Of a DNA stretch of 64,000 bases, positions 46,935 through 59,400 are shown in pieces. The translations under genes and the position numbers were made by a program. Below the pieces are notes generated by a model. That model had not been told where the DNA came from, ran no database searches, and saw nothing but the letters and a program-made list of their open reading frames with translations. Source of the stretch: Theropithecus gelada (taxonomy: Eukaryota > Chordata > Mammalia > Primates > Cercopithecidae); NCBI RefSeq assembly GCF_003255815.1, contig NC_037673.1, positions 13,138,666 to 13,202,665 on the forward strand, written 5' to 3'. Positions within the stretch are counted from its first letter, which is position 1. Every line of letters starts with the position of its first letter.

Positions 46935-47461
46935 GTAAAACCTGAGCCCCTAAGTGGCCAGTCTCTGCCTAGAGACACATTCAAAGGAAACATCTTTATC
47001 CAGAAAACTTACAACTTTTGACTCACCAGACGTGTAATTACTAATGCTCTACTGTTCACCAGAACCCTTACCAATAACATAAGCAGTCAATTAACACATA
47101 TTTTTATGTTATATATATTATATACTGTATTCTTACAATAAGGTAAACTAGAGAATAGAAAATGTTAATTGGGAAATCATAAAAAAAGGAGAAAATATGT
47201 CTCCTATTCATTAAGTGGAAGTGAATTATCATAAAAGTTTTCTTCCTTGTCACCTTCAGATTGAGTAGGCTGAGGAAGAGGAGGAAGAGGAGGAAGTGGC
47301 GGAGCCGGTCTTGCTGTCTCAGGGTGGCAGAATCCAAAGAAGTGGAGGAGGTGGAAAGGGAGATAGGAGAGGCAGGCACACTCTGGGTAACTTTCACTGA
47401 AAAATATCTTCCTATAAGTAAATTTGTGCAGTTCAAATCTGTGTCATTCAAGGATTAACTG
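46935..47461 (-). mobile_element. Tigger-like (pogo/Tc1-mariner) non-autonomous DNA transposon
   Basis: The right end reads, in complement, ACAGTTAATCCTTGAATGACACAGATTTGAACTG-type sequence, the known terminal inverted repeat wording of a Tigger group. Inside are 'GATTGAGTAGGCTGAGGAAG', 'GGTCTTGCTGTCTCAGG' and 'CATTAAGTGGAAGTGAATTATC', its usual body. The left terminal repeat is decayed. An Arg-rich 65-codon frame (47261-47458) is fortuitous. Confidence 0.7.
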
Positions 47462-49554
47462 TGCTAAATGTACTATAAAAATATAAATGGTTTGTTTCAT
47501 TTTAGGTTAGAGATTATAAATATATATTAGTACATACCAATAAGCATACTATAATTTTCTCTTGAAATGTTTAGCTGCAAATGTAGGCATGAGGCAGATA
47601 GACAACCAAGTTTATCCAGTTTTTAATACTGGTGAGAAAAATGGGGGTGAGAAATGTAATGATGTTTACAAAGGGATGAATCTAAACAAGGGTTATGGAA
47701 TCTAAGCTGAGTAAGAAGAATGAAGGTGGAAAGTCAGTCATCTGGATCAATAGGTTGAGGATCTCAGTGAGATACAACATCTTTACATGGGGAGATTTGT
47801 TAGAGCAAGTGAGGAGGAATTATTGTGTTATGTGGTGAGAAAATGGAACTTCAAGTGCAAATCCTGGGGCTTCATCTCGTTCTCCTGACTATGAACTGAC
47901 TTCGAATTTACTCTCAACATTTTGGACTCAGACCTAAGAATCTGATGCCCAATTTTTAATTAGGTTTTTGTTGTTGTTGTTGTTTTATATTGTTCTAGCT
48001 GTGCATACACGCATGCACAGAATTCACTCTAATTCATTTGAAAGGCAAGACTTAATAAGAGATATTCAGAACTCACAGAATTGCTGCATAGCTTGAGATA
48101 AATTTTCTAGGCTAAAATTTTAAGACCAAGAATTACGCCAAAATACCCTGGCAAAGATGCAGAGACTGACATGCCGTAAACCCCAAATAATGCCACTGTC
48201 AGGCAGCTGCCACTGCCACCCTCAACATCTGGATCAGCAACAGCGTGCGCCTGTTTCCTCGGTTAGCTCATTTGTTACCCAAAGCCTACTATGTGGGCAC
48301 TGATTGGTGGAAATTACATGACAAGTTTTCTCTCCACAGACATGGGAAGCTGGGATGTGTGTTGCTTTGTGATTCCGTGATAGACTTGACAACATGGAAA
48401 CTACCAAAATGTCAGGAGGGTGAGCAAAGGGTTTCTGGAAGACTTTAAAAAAGCTCAAAGGGAAGAGCTTAAGTCACTCATTCCAATAGCAAAACGTGCT
48501 GTTTTCCACGTTGTTTAAATACTTTGCTCTCTAAGTTTGTCTTTATCATATTGTACAATTATCTATACAGTACTAAATACAGAAGAGTGTTCAGTAATGG
48601 TAAGTGTGTGACGATGAGATTACATAAAGGACAGGAGAGACAAATATGTGTTACCCAGTCATTCTACCCACACAGCCTATGTATGTAGATTTTTAAAGAA
48701 GTGATTACTTTGCCAGAACACTTTCCAAACTGTATTCTAAATGACAAATGCCCAGTTAGTTCATAATCTCTGTAGTGAAACATAGGGAAATGCCCTGGCA
48801 TGCTTGCTGTGAGAGAATCATTAGACTCCAGAAAGCAGGAGACTAATTCATGATACTAATCTAGAAAAAAGTGTGAGCTTCAAATTATAAAGCCGAGTCA
48901 TCATGTGTAATGAGGTTTAAAGCCTTTACCTTTTATAAATATTTATTTTTGCCTCACTTAACCAAATACCTCAGAGGAGTGCATAGTTTTAGCCTAAACT
49001 TACACCATAATTACCTCAATTCTGGATCACATTGCCAATGTATAACTATTGGTATGTTACCAGAGGAAAGTTGGAGAAACAATTCTGGTAAAAACATTTT
49101 TTATGTGAGAGAGAGAAACCCTGTAATTTTCAGCAAAATGATTACATAAAGAGCTACCTATAATTTTATTTAATTGTACCTTTTTATTTCGTTTTGTCAA
49201 CCTACCTTTTTTTCACCCTTGTCTCAAAAAGAAAGAAAGATATTAAAACTATGTTCAAAGCAAAGTTTTCAGGGATATTTACATAGTTAACTGTTCTCAA
49301 TTTATGTCTTAAGATTACAGCATTTTAAACAACTATCAGAGAATTTAAAACTTGTTATAGCAATATTTTCCATAGGTACAGGTACAGAGAGGCCTCCTTT
49401 CAAATACTGAACATACAAGTATTAATCATGAGTTAAATATAAGTAAAATTAATAAGACTGCACATTAATTATGAATAATAGACTATATGGCAACAAATGC
49501 AAATATAACCTTATAGATTACCATCAACATATCAACCTGTATAATCCGCAATAT
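47462..49554. other. Mostly single-copy DNA
   Basis: A short (GTT)n run lies at about 47968-47983. No mobile element or gene recognised. The longest frames are about 79 codons without domains. Confidence 0.4.
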
Positions 49555-49921
49555 GTTAAAAGTCCATGTTGCTTAATATTTCATTGTACATATATATCAC
49601 ATTTTCTTTATCCATTACAATCACATGCTGATGGGTAATTAGGTTATTTCCATAAGTTAACTGTTGTGAATAATGTTGCAATATAAATGGGAGTGCAGAT
49701 ATCTCTTTAGGATCCTTGTTTCACTTCATTTGGATATATACCCAGAAGTGGGTATATATCATATACTAGTTCTGAATCATATACTAGTTCTATTTTTATT
49801 TTTTGTAGGGCCCCCAAACACTTGTAGTAAACTTGTGTTCCCCAAAACAAGTGTACCATTTTACATTTCACTAATAGTTCTACATCCTCACCAATACGTG
49901 TTCTCTTTTGTTTATCAATAA
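49555..49921 (-). mobile_element. Inverted 5' segment of an old L1
   Basis: Antisense L1 ORF2 end: 'CATTACAATCACATGCTGAT', 'TGAATAATGTTGCAATATAAATGGGAGTG', 'TATATACCCAGAAGTGGGTA'. A local 18-bp tandem (ATCATATACTAGTTCTGA) sits at about 49759-49791. It joins sense L1 at about 49922. Confidence 0.8.
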
Positions 49922-50345
49922 GTGAAATTAGCCAGTCTTACAAAGACAAATCCTGTATGATTTCACTTATATGAGGTTATCTAAACAGAGAAACATGGAG
50001 GTAGAGAATCGAATGGTGGTTGCCTGGGAATGGGAGGAGGAAATAGAGGATTGTTCAGCAGATATAAAGTGTTAGTCTTGCCAGATAAATAAGTGTGGAA
50101 ATCTGTAAAACGTAGTGCCTAACACTAACACTGTAGTATTGTGCACCTAAACATGTATAGAGTATAGATCTCAAGTTAAGCATTCTTGCCACAGAAAGGA
50201 CACAGGGAAACTTATGGATGTGATGGATTTACATTAATTACCTTGGTTGTGCTGAGAGTATCTGGGGTGTATTCATATGTCCAAACTCACCTGATTGTAT
50301 ACATTAAATGGGCATATCAATTCTATCTCCATAAGGTGTTAAAAA
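49922..50345 (+). mobile_element. Old L1 (L1MA/MB-like) 3' UTR, 3' part of a 5'-inverted copy
   Basis: 'AGTGAAATTAGCCAGTCTTA', 'CTTATATGAGGTTATCTAAA', 'GAATGGTGGTTGCCTGGGAA' and 'TCTCAAGTTAAGCATTCTTGCC' follow the sense 3' UTR order of old L1s. Only a short piece of L1 is missing between this and the inverted segment. Confidence 0.8.
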
Positions 50346-50424
50346 TTCCATTATGAAACTTTTCTTTGTTGTTGGTACATAGAGGAAAGGTGATGGTGAA
50401 GAAGGCCAATTATTAAATCAGTTT

Positions 50425-50612
50425 TCCTGAGTTCAAATCCAGCTCTACCGATGCTACCCTCATGAGCAACACCAAATTCTTTAATATCTCTGTTTCCTCA
50501 TCTGTAAAGCAAGGATTATATTAGTACCTATTTCATAGGATTGCTGTGATGCTTAAATAAGAAAATACATGTAAAGGACAGAAACCAGTGGTTGGCACAT
50601 TTTGGGCTCCCT
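50425..50612 (+). mobile_element. MIR SINE
   Basis: 'GTTCAAATCCAGCTCTACCG', 'CTGTTTCCTCATCTGTAAAG' (the MIR core), 'TAGTACCTATTTCATAGGATTG' and 'AACCAGTGGTTGGCACATTT' in the right order. Confidence 0.85.
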
Positions 50613-50810
50613 ATACAGGTTAGAATTTTAAATTAAGTGTCCACCTTTTAGAAATATTTTTAATGACTCACTGATAGATTTTTCCATTTATATATTTTGT
50701 TCCTGGAAGACATAGAACTATATCTTCAGTGCATACTCAGTTAACACATCAATGTTCTATTCATACTACTCAAAAATTCTAGAGCTTTACCTAAAGTTTA
50801 TTTATTCGCC

Positions 50811-51038
50811 CAGATGAGTGGCTGGCAACCTTTTTCTGCATAGGGCTAGTGAGTTAAGATTTTGGTATTTGCAGGCCTTACGGTTTCCATCACAACTACT
50901 CAACCCTGCCATTATAGTGCAAAAGCTGCCCTAGATAATACTGAAACAAGTAGGTGTAGCTGCAATCTCATGACACTCTATTCACAAAAATAAGCAGCAA
51001 ACCAGATCTGGTCTATGCATGTAGTTGACCCCTGATCT
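50811..51038 (+). mobile_element. hAT-Charlie-type MITE
   Basis: 'GGCAACCTTTTTCTGCATAGG', 'CAGGCCTTACGGTTTCCATC', 'CAACTACTCAACCCTGCC' and 'AACCAGATCTGGTC...GTTGACCCCTGATCT' match the layout of a common mammalian MER1-group element with short inverted ends. No transposase is encoded. Confidence 0.75.
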
Positions 51039-53699
51039 AGATATTTGATAAAATGAAAACAGAGTGCTCAAATCTTTCAACCCTATTTAACCTTTTCTAA
51101 GATAAATAAATTCAATGAAGCTCTTTGAGTATCACAATTGTACTCTGTGAGTATATGTACCTAAACCCTGAATTCACATTAAATAAAACAAGTATAAGCA
51201 GTAGTCAGAAAATTCTGTTTTGTGTTAACAAACACAAAGAAGAGCTTTTATAGTTTGTAAGACTAGAGAAACGTGCCTGATTCAACACTTAAAAGATGGA
51301 AATAATGCAAGTTGTTACCCTCATATGTTTCTCTCTACTTACCATATGAAGATCAAACACAGTATATGCGTTACTTTAAGAATACCATTAGTGTATTATT
51401 AATTCAATATTTATAACTGCCAAGATGTTATGAGATAAAATCCTAATTGTCAAGTAGACTGTTTTCTAATATAAAAAGCAGCTAAATCTATCCGATCAGA
51501 GCCTGACTTAATAGAGATATGTCCATAACCACAATCAATGGAGTGGTGCCCTTACTCAAAAGGTCATTGCATTGATAGTGCCTTTCATGAGGGATGATGG
51601 CAATTTTCTGCTGTTTTTGAAAATGATAAATGAAAGAGAAACTAAAACCATTCTAGAAAAATCTGAATATCAGCAATACAAGATAAAATATATATCATCT
51701 TGATTTTTTAAAATTGTGTTTTGTTCTGTGTTAGGCTAAATTCTTGAGGTAATTGCCCAAACTTTCCATTTAATTTTACGAAGTATGCATAAGTATGTAA
51801 GGAAAATAAATAAGTGGAAGGCTGGCCACTATGCAGGTTTTGGTTTTAACTTCCTGGGGCCCAGCACCTTCCCAATTACCCCACATGTAAAAGACACTAA
51901 CCTTGTGCAGAGTGTGGCAGGGGGAGACGGCATGGACCGCACTTCCCAAAACATGACTGCATATTCCCTTGTAGGCTGCTTCTGCACAGTACAGCCCAAA
52001 ACACTGAAAATATCTCTGAGGACTTTTCAAAGGGTTTAATCCTCCTGTGCATTCACCAGCAAATACCTAGGCCTCAAGGAACAGATTTGATTTCCTAAGC
52101 TTTTTCTGTCCACACTAGAAAGGTTGATTATTACGCAGAGGGAGGATGCATAGCCTCGGGTCCTGGATAGACAGCTCCACTGGCTTCTCCTAGGAAGGAA
52201 TGATGTCAGTCTTCATTATGAGAACACATTCCTTCTCACCATTGCTCTCATCCTGAATTCCAACCCCCAACAGATGTCTGTGCATTGAAGATTGCTGTCT
52301 ACCTCTCTGTCATTTCCACTGACAGGGCCGATTCCACTGGCCAATAACTTCTGAATTGTTGAAGGGCTGCTACTAGATCCCTGCCCAAGTCTTTCACTTT
52401 AATGGGATACAACTAGGAGCTTACTATACCCCCTCCCTCCTCATGGTGACTCCTTGGCACTTTCTATGTAACTCTTCTATGATCCCTACCTAGCAGCTTC
52501 TCTCTATCCTCTAGATAGCCCTTCAACCCAAGCCAGCTCTAGAGCTGAAGACACCTGGTATTTCTGTCTTCTGTTCAAGCATTAGAGGAATATCAAATCC
52601 TAGACAGACAGATAGATAAAGAGATGGACAGAGATCAAAATATATAAGGAAATTGCTTCAAGTATTTTGTCTAATCTAGTTCACATTTATGAAACACAAT
52701 ACAAGTCAAAAAGAGAGAGAAAAATAATTACTTCATTGCAGATGATAGTAATGGAGATCCAAGGATATCTGTCAACAATTCCACCCAAAATTGAGTAAAG
52801 GATTTTTGTGGCAATTTTCTAGTCATTATTTATGTATATATTTAATGCATACATATTGTATTGCTATCTAAATATATATTGTATTCTACATTTTTGCATA
52901 GTTTTCCTGTTCACTATTGCCTCTTTTATCTTATAGACATACCTAACCCTTTAATCTCACCTCTATTCCCAGGCATTAACTAGCATTTGTGGATTATTCA
53001 CATTGCTCTCCAAGCACAAACAATGTACACAGTTAATATGTATGTAAAAGAATTTTTTTGTCTGTGTTTTAAAAGTGGGATCACGTGGTTTCTATTTCTC
53101 TAGTTCTCAAATTTCTTGACCTTACTCACATAAGAAGGCTCACATGGAATCTTACTTTATATGAAAATCACCAAATTTTTTAACATCTCTGCCGTCTACT
53201 TCTTAACTATCAATACATCAAGAAACTACTTTCTGATCATTTACAATGTTTTAATTCTATATGTAAATTTGCATCTGAGAAATAATTTTTACTAAAATTT
53301 AAAAAAAGAGAAAATAAAATCTTTCCTCCTTAGAAATCTAACTATCTAGTTACAAAATAACACAGGTCCCTGCCACCACCACATACACACATACAATTAT
53401 GAAATTTGAAGAAATTTTTGCTTAATATTACACATTTGGAGCTGGGCAAAATACACTTAATTCCAGTGACATTATAATTCATTCAATGAACAGGAAATAA
53501 AAACCTAATTATTGTGGTTTAACCCACTGCTTCCCGAAGTGTAATCTATAAACCACAGTTGGTCCACAATCTCTTACCTGTCTGCCATAACTTAAGTATA
53601 GAAGTTAACAGCATTTCAAAGTATTTCTGGTACTTTGGAGAAGAATTTCACAGTTGCTGAGTCAAAAGACCAAGATACTGACTTGTATTTTATATGTCT
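51039..53699. other. Unassigned DNA, part possibly LTR-derived
   Basis: 51780-52560 is GC-richer and has LTR-like texture but no family I can name. 53529-53690 weakly resembles a hAT MER-type element ('ACTGCTTCCCGAAGTG'). No gene. Confidence 0.35.
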
Positions 53700-54475
53700 T
53701 TTTTCCTCCAACTATATCAAGGTATAATTGACAAATAATAATTTTATATGTTTAAGATGTACAAGATGTCTTGATATACATATACACTGTAAAACAATTA
53801 CCATAATAATAAATCTAATTAAAATACTCATCATCTCACATAATTAACCTTTTTCTTTTTTTGTGGTAACAGTATTTAATATGTGCTGTTTTTGCAAATT
53901 TTATGTACACATCATTAACTATAGTTACCATGCTGTACATTAGGTATCCAGAATTTATTCATCTTATTGTACCCTTTGACCAATATTTCCCCATTTCTCC
54001 CTAACCACAACCATGGTAACCAGCCTCCTACTCTCTGTTTCTATAAGTTCAACTTTTTTAGAATCCACATAAATGCAAGATCACTCAGCATTTGTCTTTG
54101 CATGTTTGGCTTATTTCACTCAGCATCATGTTCTACAGGTTTATTCCTGTTGTTACCGATGGCAGAATTTCCTTCGTTTTTAAGGTTAAAAAGTATTCCA
54201 CTGTCTGTGTTTGTGTATATGTGTATAGCACATTTTTAAATCCAGTCATCTACTGATGAACACATAGGTTGTTTCCATATCTTGGCTATTGTAAATAATG
54301 CTGCAGTGAACATGGGAGTGCAGAAATCTCTTTGAGAATAGTGATCTTATTTCCTTTGGATAAATCCAGATGTGGAATTGCTAGTCATATGGTAGTTTTA
54401 TTGTTTAATTTTCTGAAGATCCTCTATTCTATATTCCATAATGACTATATCAGTTTGCATTCCCACATATGTCTT
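53700..54475 (-). mobile_element. Old L1 (L1MA/MB-like) 3' end
   Basis: Antisense 3' UTR and ORF2 end: 'AAGGTATAATTGACAAATAA', 'TAACTATAGTTACCATGCTG', 'TGGCTTATTTCACTCAGCAT', 'GCTATTGTAAATAATGCTGC', 'TCCATAATGACTATATCAG'. Same arrangement as the minus L1 at 405-2110. 5'-truncated. Confidence 0.88.
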
Positions 54476-54516
54476 TGTTGTTTTATTTCTGGTCTGTGGC
54501 AGAATAGGAAAGCACA

Positions 54517-54517
<1 letters not shown>

Positions 54518-54548
<31 letters not shown>
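54518..54548. repeat. (CA)n microsatellite
   Basis: About 15 uninterrupted CA units. Confidence 0.97.
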
Positions 54549-54549
<1 letters not shown>

Positions 54550-56173
54550 TTTCTGAACCACAGAAAGTCTGAGAGGCAGAGCTCTATGGCAATAGCCCTC
54601 AGTCTCTACATTATACACTACTGTTCAGTATTTTAAAACCTCTGTTATACTCTTGTAAAACAATAATTATGGGATATTTACTACAAGTGTCTACTACATG
54701 CTGAGTATCATGGAAAAGTATACAGAGTGATAAGACATGTCTATAATCTGGTTGGGTAAGGAGAACTGAGGCAGAGGAAACAATTGGGAAACTCAGATGC
54801 TTTGTAATGAAGACCTTCAGTGGGCTCTAGATGAACCTTCATCATCAGAAGTAGCTGAAAATTCTCTTAATGCTTTCTTATTCTATCTCAAGCTACCAAA
54901 GGGCACAGAAAATTTATATTCATCATGCTATTTTTTAAACCTAAGCAACTGTTCAAACAGACATTGAGAACACGGGCATTTCAGTAAAATCCTTAATACT
55001 TGTGAATCCAGTTTTTCTTTCTTTCTCTACCAACAGGTCTTTCTGCAATAGTCAGAGAAAAGAAGAGCAGAAAAGTCCCAAATCATTTATAACACTCAAA
55101 CAAATAAAATGCACCTTTGGAATCTCAGTTCACCTCATAAAGTGACTTCACACTTCACCTCATGAAATAATGAAAAAGAAAAACAAAATCCTCTTTTTGT
55201 CAGCAACTTGGACTCAGTAAGACTGTATTAAACCAATTGCTTTGAGACAAAAACATCTTTGTCATCCTATAAGAGATGAGAACTGACAGATCCAAGAGGG
55301 GAAAGGGGAATGCTCTTATTGTTTATGCTTCACACCTCACAGCTTTATCCTCAAGCCAGTCTCACATACACACACACACACATGCACACATGCCTGCACA
55401 CGCACACACAATTGACAGATTTTTAATCTATAAAAAAGCATAAACTTCATAAAGCAATCAAATACTCATTGTTCTTTAGCTACTTTGAGGCTTTTTTGAC
55501 ATTGCCAAATATTAGCAGGAATGTTCAAAATCAATTTCACATTAAAAAAATTTCTAACAGTCAGCATTCTTCTTATTATGAAATCACCACAGAAACCCAT
55601 GTAAAAAATATAAGATTTGACGGTCCCCTTAAATATGCATGAAATTATTTTAATTATTCTCATTCTCTCTTTTACTAAAATGTGTTCCTAGTAAATGTTA
55701 AAGTGCATTTTTTAGCAAAAGAAAAAAAGGCTTAACTGTACACTCATATGTATAAGTTATCATGAATTTAGGTCTATATGGCTTAACAAGAGAGGATTTT
55801 CTTTTCATTCTTCACTTGATTATTCACCTTCAACAGTAGAGTTGTGAATTTAAAATTTAAATGACGTAAGTATTAACTAATAAATACTTTACAAACCTTG
55901 GCATTAATTCAAATGGTATAATTCTGACAACAGTAAAACAGGAGTCATGGTGGATACACTATTATGGGGGCATGGTAAATGTTTCAAAAGATTGCAAGAT
56001 AGTGATGTCTGACCAATTGTAAAGCTAAGTCGTTCCTAGTATATTAATTCCAGGATTTCACGATTAAAATATCTTAACCATTTTATTAAAGTATAGTATA
56101 CTTTAGCATAACTGATAAACCCATAATTAATTTAACTTACCCATCATTGATTTACAAATTTTAAGTTACAATA
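54549..56173. other. Mostly single-copy DNA
   Basis: An interrupted CA/CATG array lies at about 55367-55410. No element or gene recognised. Confidence 0.4.
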
Positions 56174-56232
56174 TTAGGTTGGTACAAAAATAATTTCTTT
56201 AATGGCAAAAACCGCAATTACTTTTGTACCAA
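56174..56232. mobile_element. MADE1 mariner MITE, internally deleted
   Basis: TTAGGTTGGTACAAAAATAA at the left, 'GGCAAAAACCGCAATTACTT' and TTGTACCAA at the right. The usual length is about 80 bp; the centre and the last CCTAA are missing. TA precedes it. MADE1 copies are the source of the miR-548 hairpins in primates, but this one lacks a full stem. Confidence 0.9.
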
Positions 56233-56344
56233 AGCATACAAAGTTTCTTTGATACTGGGGTATCTTTTCAGAACAAGAAAGATCAAATAGGTCAAAGGGT
56301 TTTACCAACAAAGTAATTTGACCGTTTACATAAATAATACCCTA

Positions 56345-56530
56345 ATCAGGGAAACATTTCTGAAGCCTTTCTTGATCACCTTCCTATTCCTTGGTATTCC
56401 AAATGTGGGCCTCACTGTCATCAACAGTAAGCTATGGGCATCGTGATTTATTTGTGTGTCCCTAGTACTGTGCACAAAGCCTCACTGGTAGATAGTAGAC
56501 ATTACATACACACTCGTCTATGAACAAATC
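56345..56530 (+). mobile_element. L2-type LINE, 3' region
   Basis: 'CTGAAGCCTTTCTTGATCAC', 'GTAAGCTATGGGCATCGTGA', 'CCTAGTACTGTGCACAAAGCC' and 'GGTAGATAGTAGACATTACA' follow the L2 3' UTR order. Confidence 0.65.
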
Positions 56531-58762
56531 TATTCAAGCTTTCTGTTTTGACTTGAATAAAAAAGATGAAATCTTTCCATCTATCAAGAAAACAGAACCA
56601 CACTGCCTGTGGGGGTTTAGCTGAGGCCAACATATGATAAAGTTGTCACTAAAGAATTCAAAAAATATATATATAAGGTTGAGAATGATCAAAATAAATG
56701 TAATGAGATTTCATTAGACAGACAACCAGTCTAGACATAAGAATGCTTCCAACCATCTGAGTAACAAGTCAATGTGACTATTTTCTGGTAAAACTGGGAA
56801 TGCTTGCAGACACCGTGGGTGAAAGGCATTCAACAATGATTTATTTTGAGGACGAATTTGTAAACTGCCAGATAAAGGGCAAGAGACTGCCAGGATAGTA
56901 TCCTATCCACCTCCCACTCTATGGCGACGGCCCTGAGTTGCAGACACTTGTCACTTATGTGCCCTGGACTGTGTGTAAGAACTGTTCCCAATGCACAGTC
57001 AACACAAAGTCCTCTGTGGTTCACTGGAACCACCACCAGCACCATCACCATCACTGGAAACAAACAGATTCAAAAGCTAGCAAATAAAATACCTGTTTTC
57101 ATCACCTGTACTAAAATATAAGTCCTGTCTAGAATAGAATTTTAAAACAAATGAAGATTGCATTCGGCACCCTGTCCATCCTTTTCCCATGCCCCTCCCT
57201 TACACCTGCCAGTAAAATCATGGTCCTCATTCGGTCCAGCAGTTCTCTGACCACACCGTACCTGAGCACATTTACTGTGGACAGCATGTTTGGCTTGAAG
57301 TCTTTCCTTCTACCCTAGCATAGCTACCACTGTTGTGAGAACTCCCATGTCCGGCACTCCAGGAAGGTGACATCAGGTATAAATAAGGTGATACCAGGTA
57401 CCATTTGTTAAAATGTCATGAACTAGAATAAGGTCTGGAAACATACAAATGTATATAATAGGTAAATAAATGACTGTTAAATATGTTTATTTGGTATGAT
57501 GCTAAAAGGATATGCATTCTAATAAAGGAGGCTTGTATTTGGCAAATGTGTTCCCACATACTCCTTGACGATATGATGATGGTGAGTGATGTCTATAAAT
57601 ATACATGGAAATACATTTATTTTTGATAAAATAAATGTATTTTATTGTAAAATATTCTAAAAGTACTGAAATAAAAATATTTCATTTATTAACCATCAGA
57701 ATGTAAGATCTAGTTTCCATAATCCAAGGTCTATTTAGAATATATTACATAATTATTCAGTGTTAGACATGGTAGTGATGGCTCAACAGAAAATAAGATT
57801 TTTAGAAAGGAAAATGACTAGTTCAGGAAATAAGTCAACTATAGCAAGAAATCAATCAAGTATCCATTGCGTTTGGTTCCTATAAACAATGCCTGAACAT
57901 CTAGTCTGAACTGGGACAAAATCACTTTAATTGCACTACTGCTTTTCAGTTTAAAGCCACTGTCAGTAATTAAATGTCAAATTCTGGGTCTTTATTGAAT
58001 TATCAGAGTGGGGGGATTCCTTAAGAAATTGAGAAGTGTGCTTCAAAGTGGGATTGAGAGTTGAACAAGCCTGTTAAGTATCTCTCTCCTCACTTTCTGT
58101 ATAGCATATTTAATCAAAAGTTTAGAGTCATCATGGTTGATGTGAAAGTCAACAAAACTTACCACATCTGAAAGAAATGGCTAAGGGAACTAAAGATAAA
58201 AAACATTAAGTTTATTAGGGAACAGAAAAAAATGAGAAAGAGATGGACACAAGGAGAGGGGAAGAGAGGAATGTAATTTACAGTTTAAGTCAATAAAAAG
58301 TTTTAAAATTTCAATTATATGGAGTTAACGTGAGTAGAACTTTTAAAAATCCTTTTACAGTAGAAATAAGCAAAAAATGCTATTCTAATTACATTCCAGC
58401 TTTCTGCTCTGAGCTTGCAGTGCTGTACTTACATCCATTTCCAAACCAAGCCAAAACCTTCCTCTAAAGAAACCTGGGAAATTGAGGTAATATTCCATAA
58501 GTGTCATCAGTGCTGTTCACGCAAATATTCTGTCTCTCTCTCCTTTTAAGTACATGGAAAGATTGTACTCTCCAAACATGAGGTATGCTCATGCAACTTC
58601 TGTGGGTTGACTGAAAGTGACAAATGACACATCTATGACAAGTACATTGTCTACGGAAATTTAAGTACTCATCTGAGTTTTTACTATGTTATTTTCTCCC
58701 CCTAGGTATCAAGGAAATTTCAGATACAGCTAGATCCTAGAGTGAGGATACAGGGTAAAACA
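56531..58762. other. Mostly single-copy DNA
   Basis: No mobile element or gene recognised. Opposed 66- and 77-codon frames at 56830-57121 have no domain. Confidence 0.4.
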
Positions 58763-59236
58763 TTCTCAGCACCATTTATTAAATAGGGAATCCTTTCCCC
58801 ATTTCTGGTTTCTCTCAGGTTTGTCAAAGATCAGATGGCTGTAGATGTGTGGTATTATTTCTGAGGACTCTGTTCTGTTCCATTGGTCTATATCTCTGTT
58901 TTGGTACCAGTACCATGCTGTTTTGGTTACTGTAGCCTTGTAGTATAGTTTGAAGTCAGGTAGCGTGATGCCTCCAGCTTTGTTCTTTTGACTTAGGATT
59001 GTCTTGGAGATGCGGGCTCTTTTTTGGTTCCATATGAACTTTAAAGCAGTTTTTTCCAATTCTGTGAAGAAACTCATTGGTAGCTTGATGGGGATGGCAT
59101 TGAATCTATAAATTACCTTGGGCAGTATGGCCATTTTCACGATATTGATTCTTCCTATCCATGAGCATGGTATGTTCTTCCATTTGTTTGTGTCCTCTTT
59201 TATTTCACTGAGCAGTGGTTTGTAGTTCTCCTTGAA
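58763..59236 (-). mobile_element. L1PA-type ORF2 segment, 3' part of an inverted copy (3' end missing)
   Basis: The frame at 58766-59140 reads ORF2p: MKMAILPKVIYRFNAIPIKL, then FIWNQKRARISKTILSQKN and WYWYQNRDIDQWN. It stops at 'AGCACCATTTATT', well inside ORF2, with no 3' UTR or tail. It abuts sense L1 at 59237. Confidence 0.92.
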
Positions 59237-59400
59237 GCAACTTCAGCAAAGTCTCAGGATACAAAATTAATGTGCAAAAATCACAAGCATTCTTATACAC
59301 TAGTAACAGACAAACAGAGAGCCAAATCATGAATGAACTTCCATTCACAATTGCTTCAAAGAGAATCAAATACCTAGGAATCCAACTTACAAGGGATGTG
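59237..59400 (+). mobile_element. Inverted segment of the same L1PA copy
   Basis: 'GCAACTTCAGCAAAGTCTCA', 'GTAACAGACAAACAGAGAGC', 'CTAGGAATCCAACTTACAAG', ending GGGATGTG at 59400. It lies immediately 5' of the minus-strand half in L1 coordinates, with about 9 bases missing between them. A 188-codon frame starting here runs into unrelated flank and is not a gene. Confidence 0.92.

Noticed and set aside
47261..47458. Arg-rich 65-codon frame resembling a nuclear peptide
   Set aside because: It is the GA-rich body of a Tigger-like DNA element.
51776..52039. 84-codon frames open on both strands over the same bases
   Set aside because: Overlapping opposite frames without domains; probably chance in a GC-richer stretch, possibly LTR-derived.
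56174..56232. miR-548-type microRNA hairpin
   Set aside because: The element lacks the centre and part of the right arm, so no convincing stem forms.
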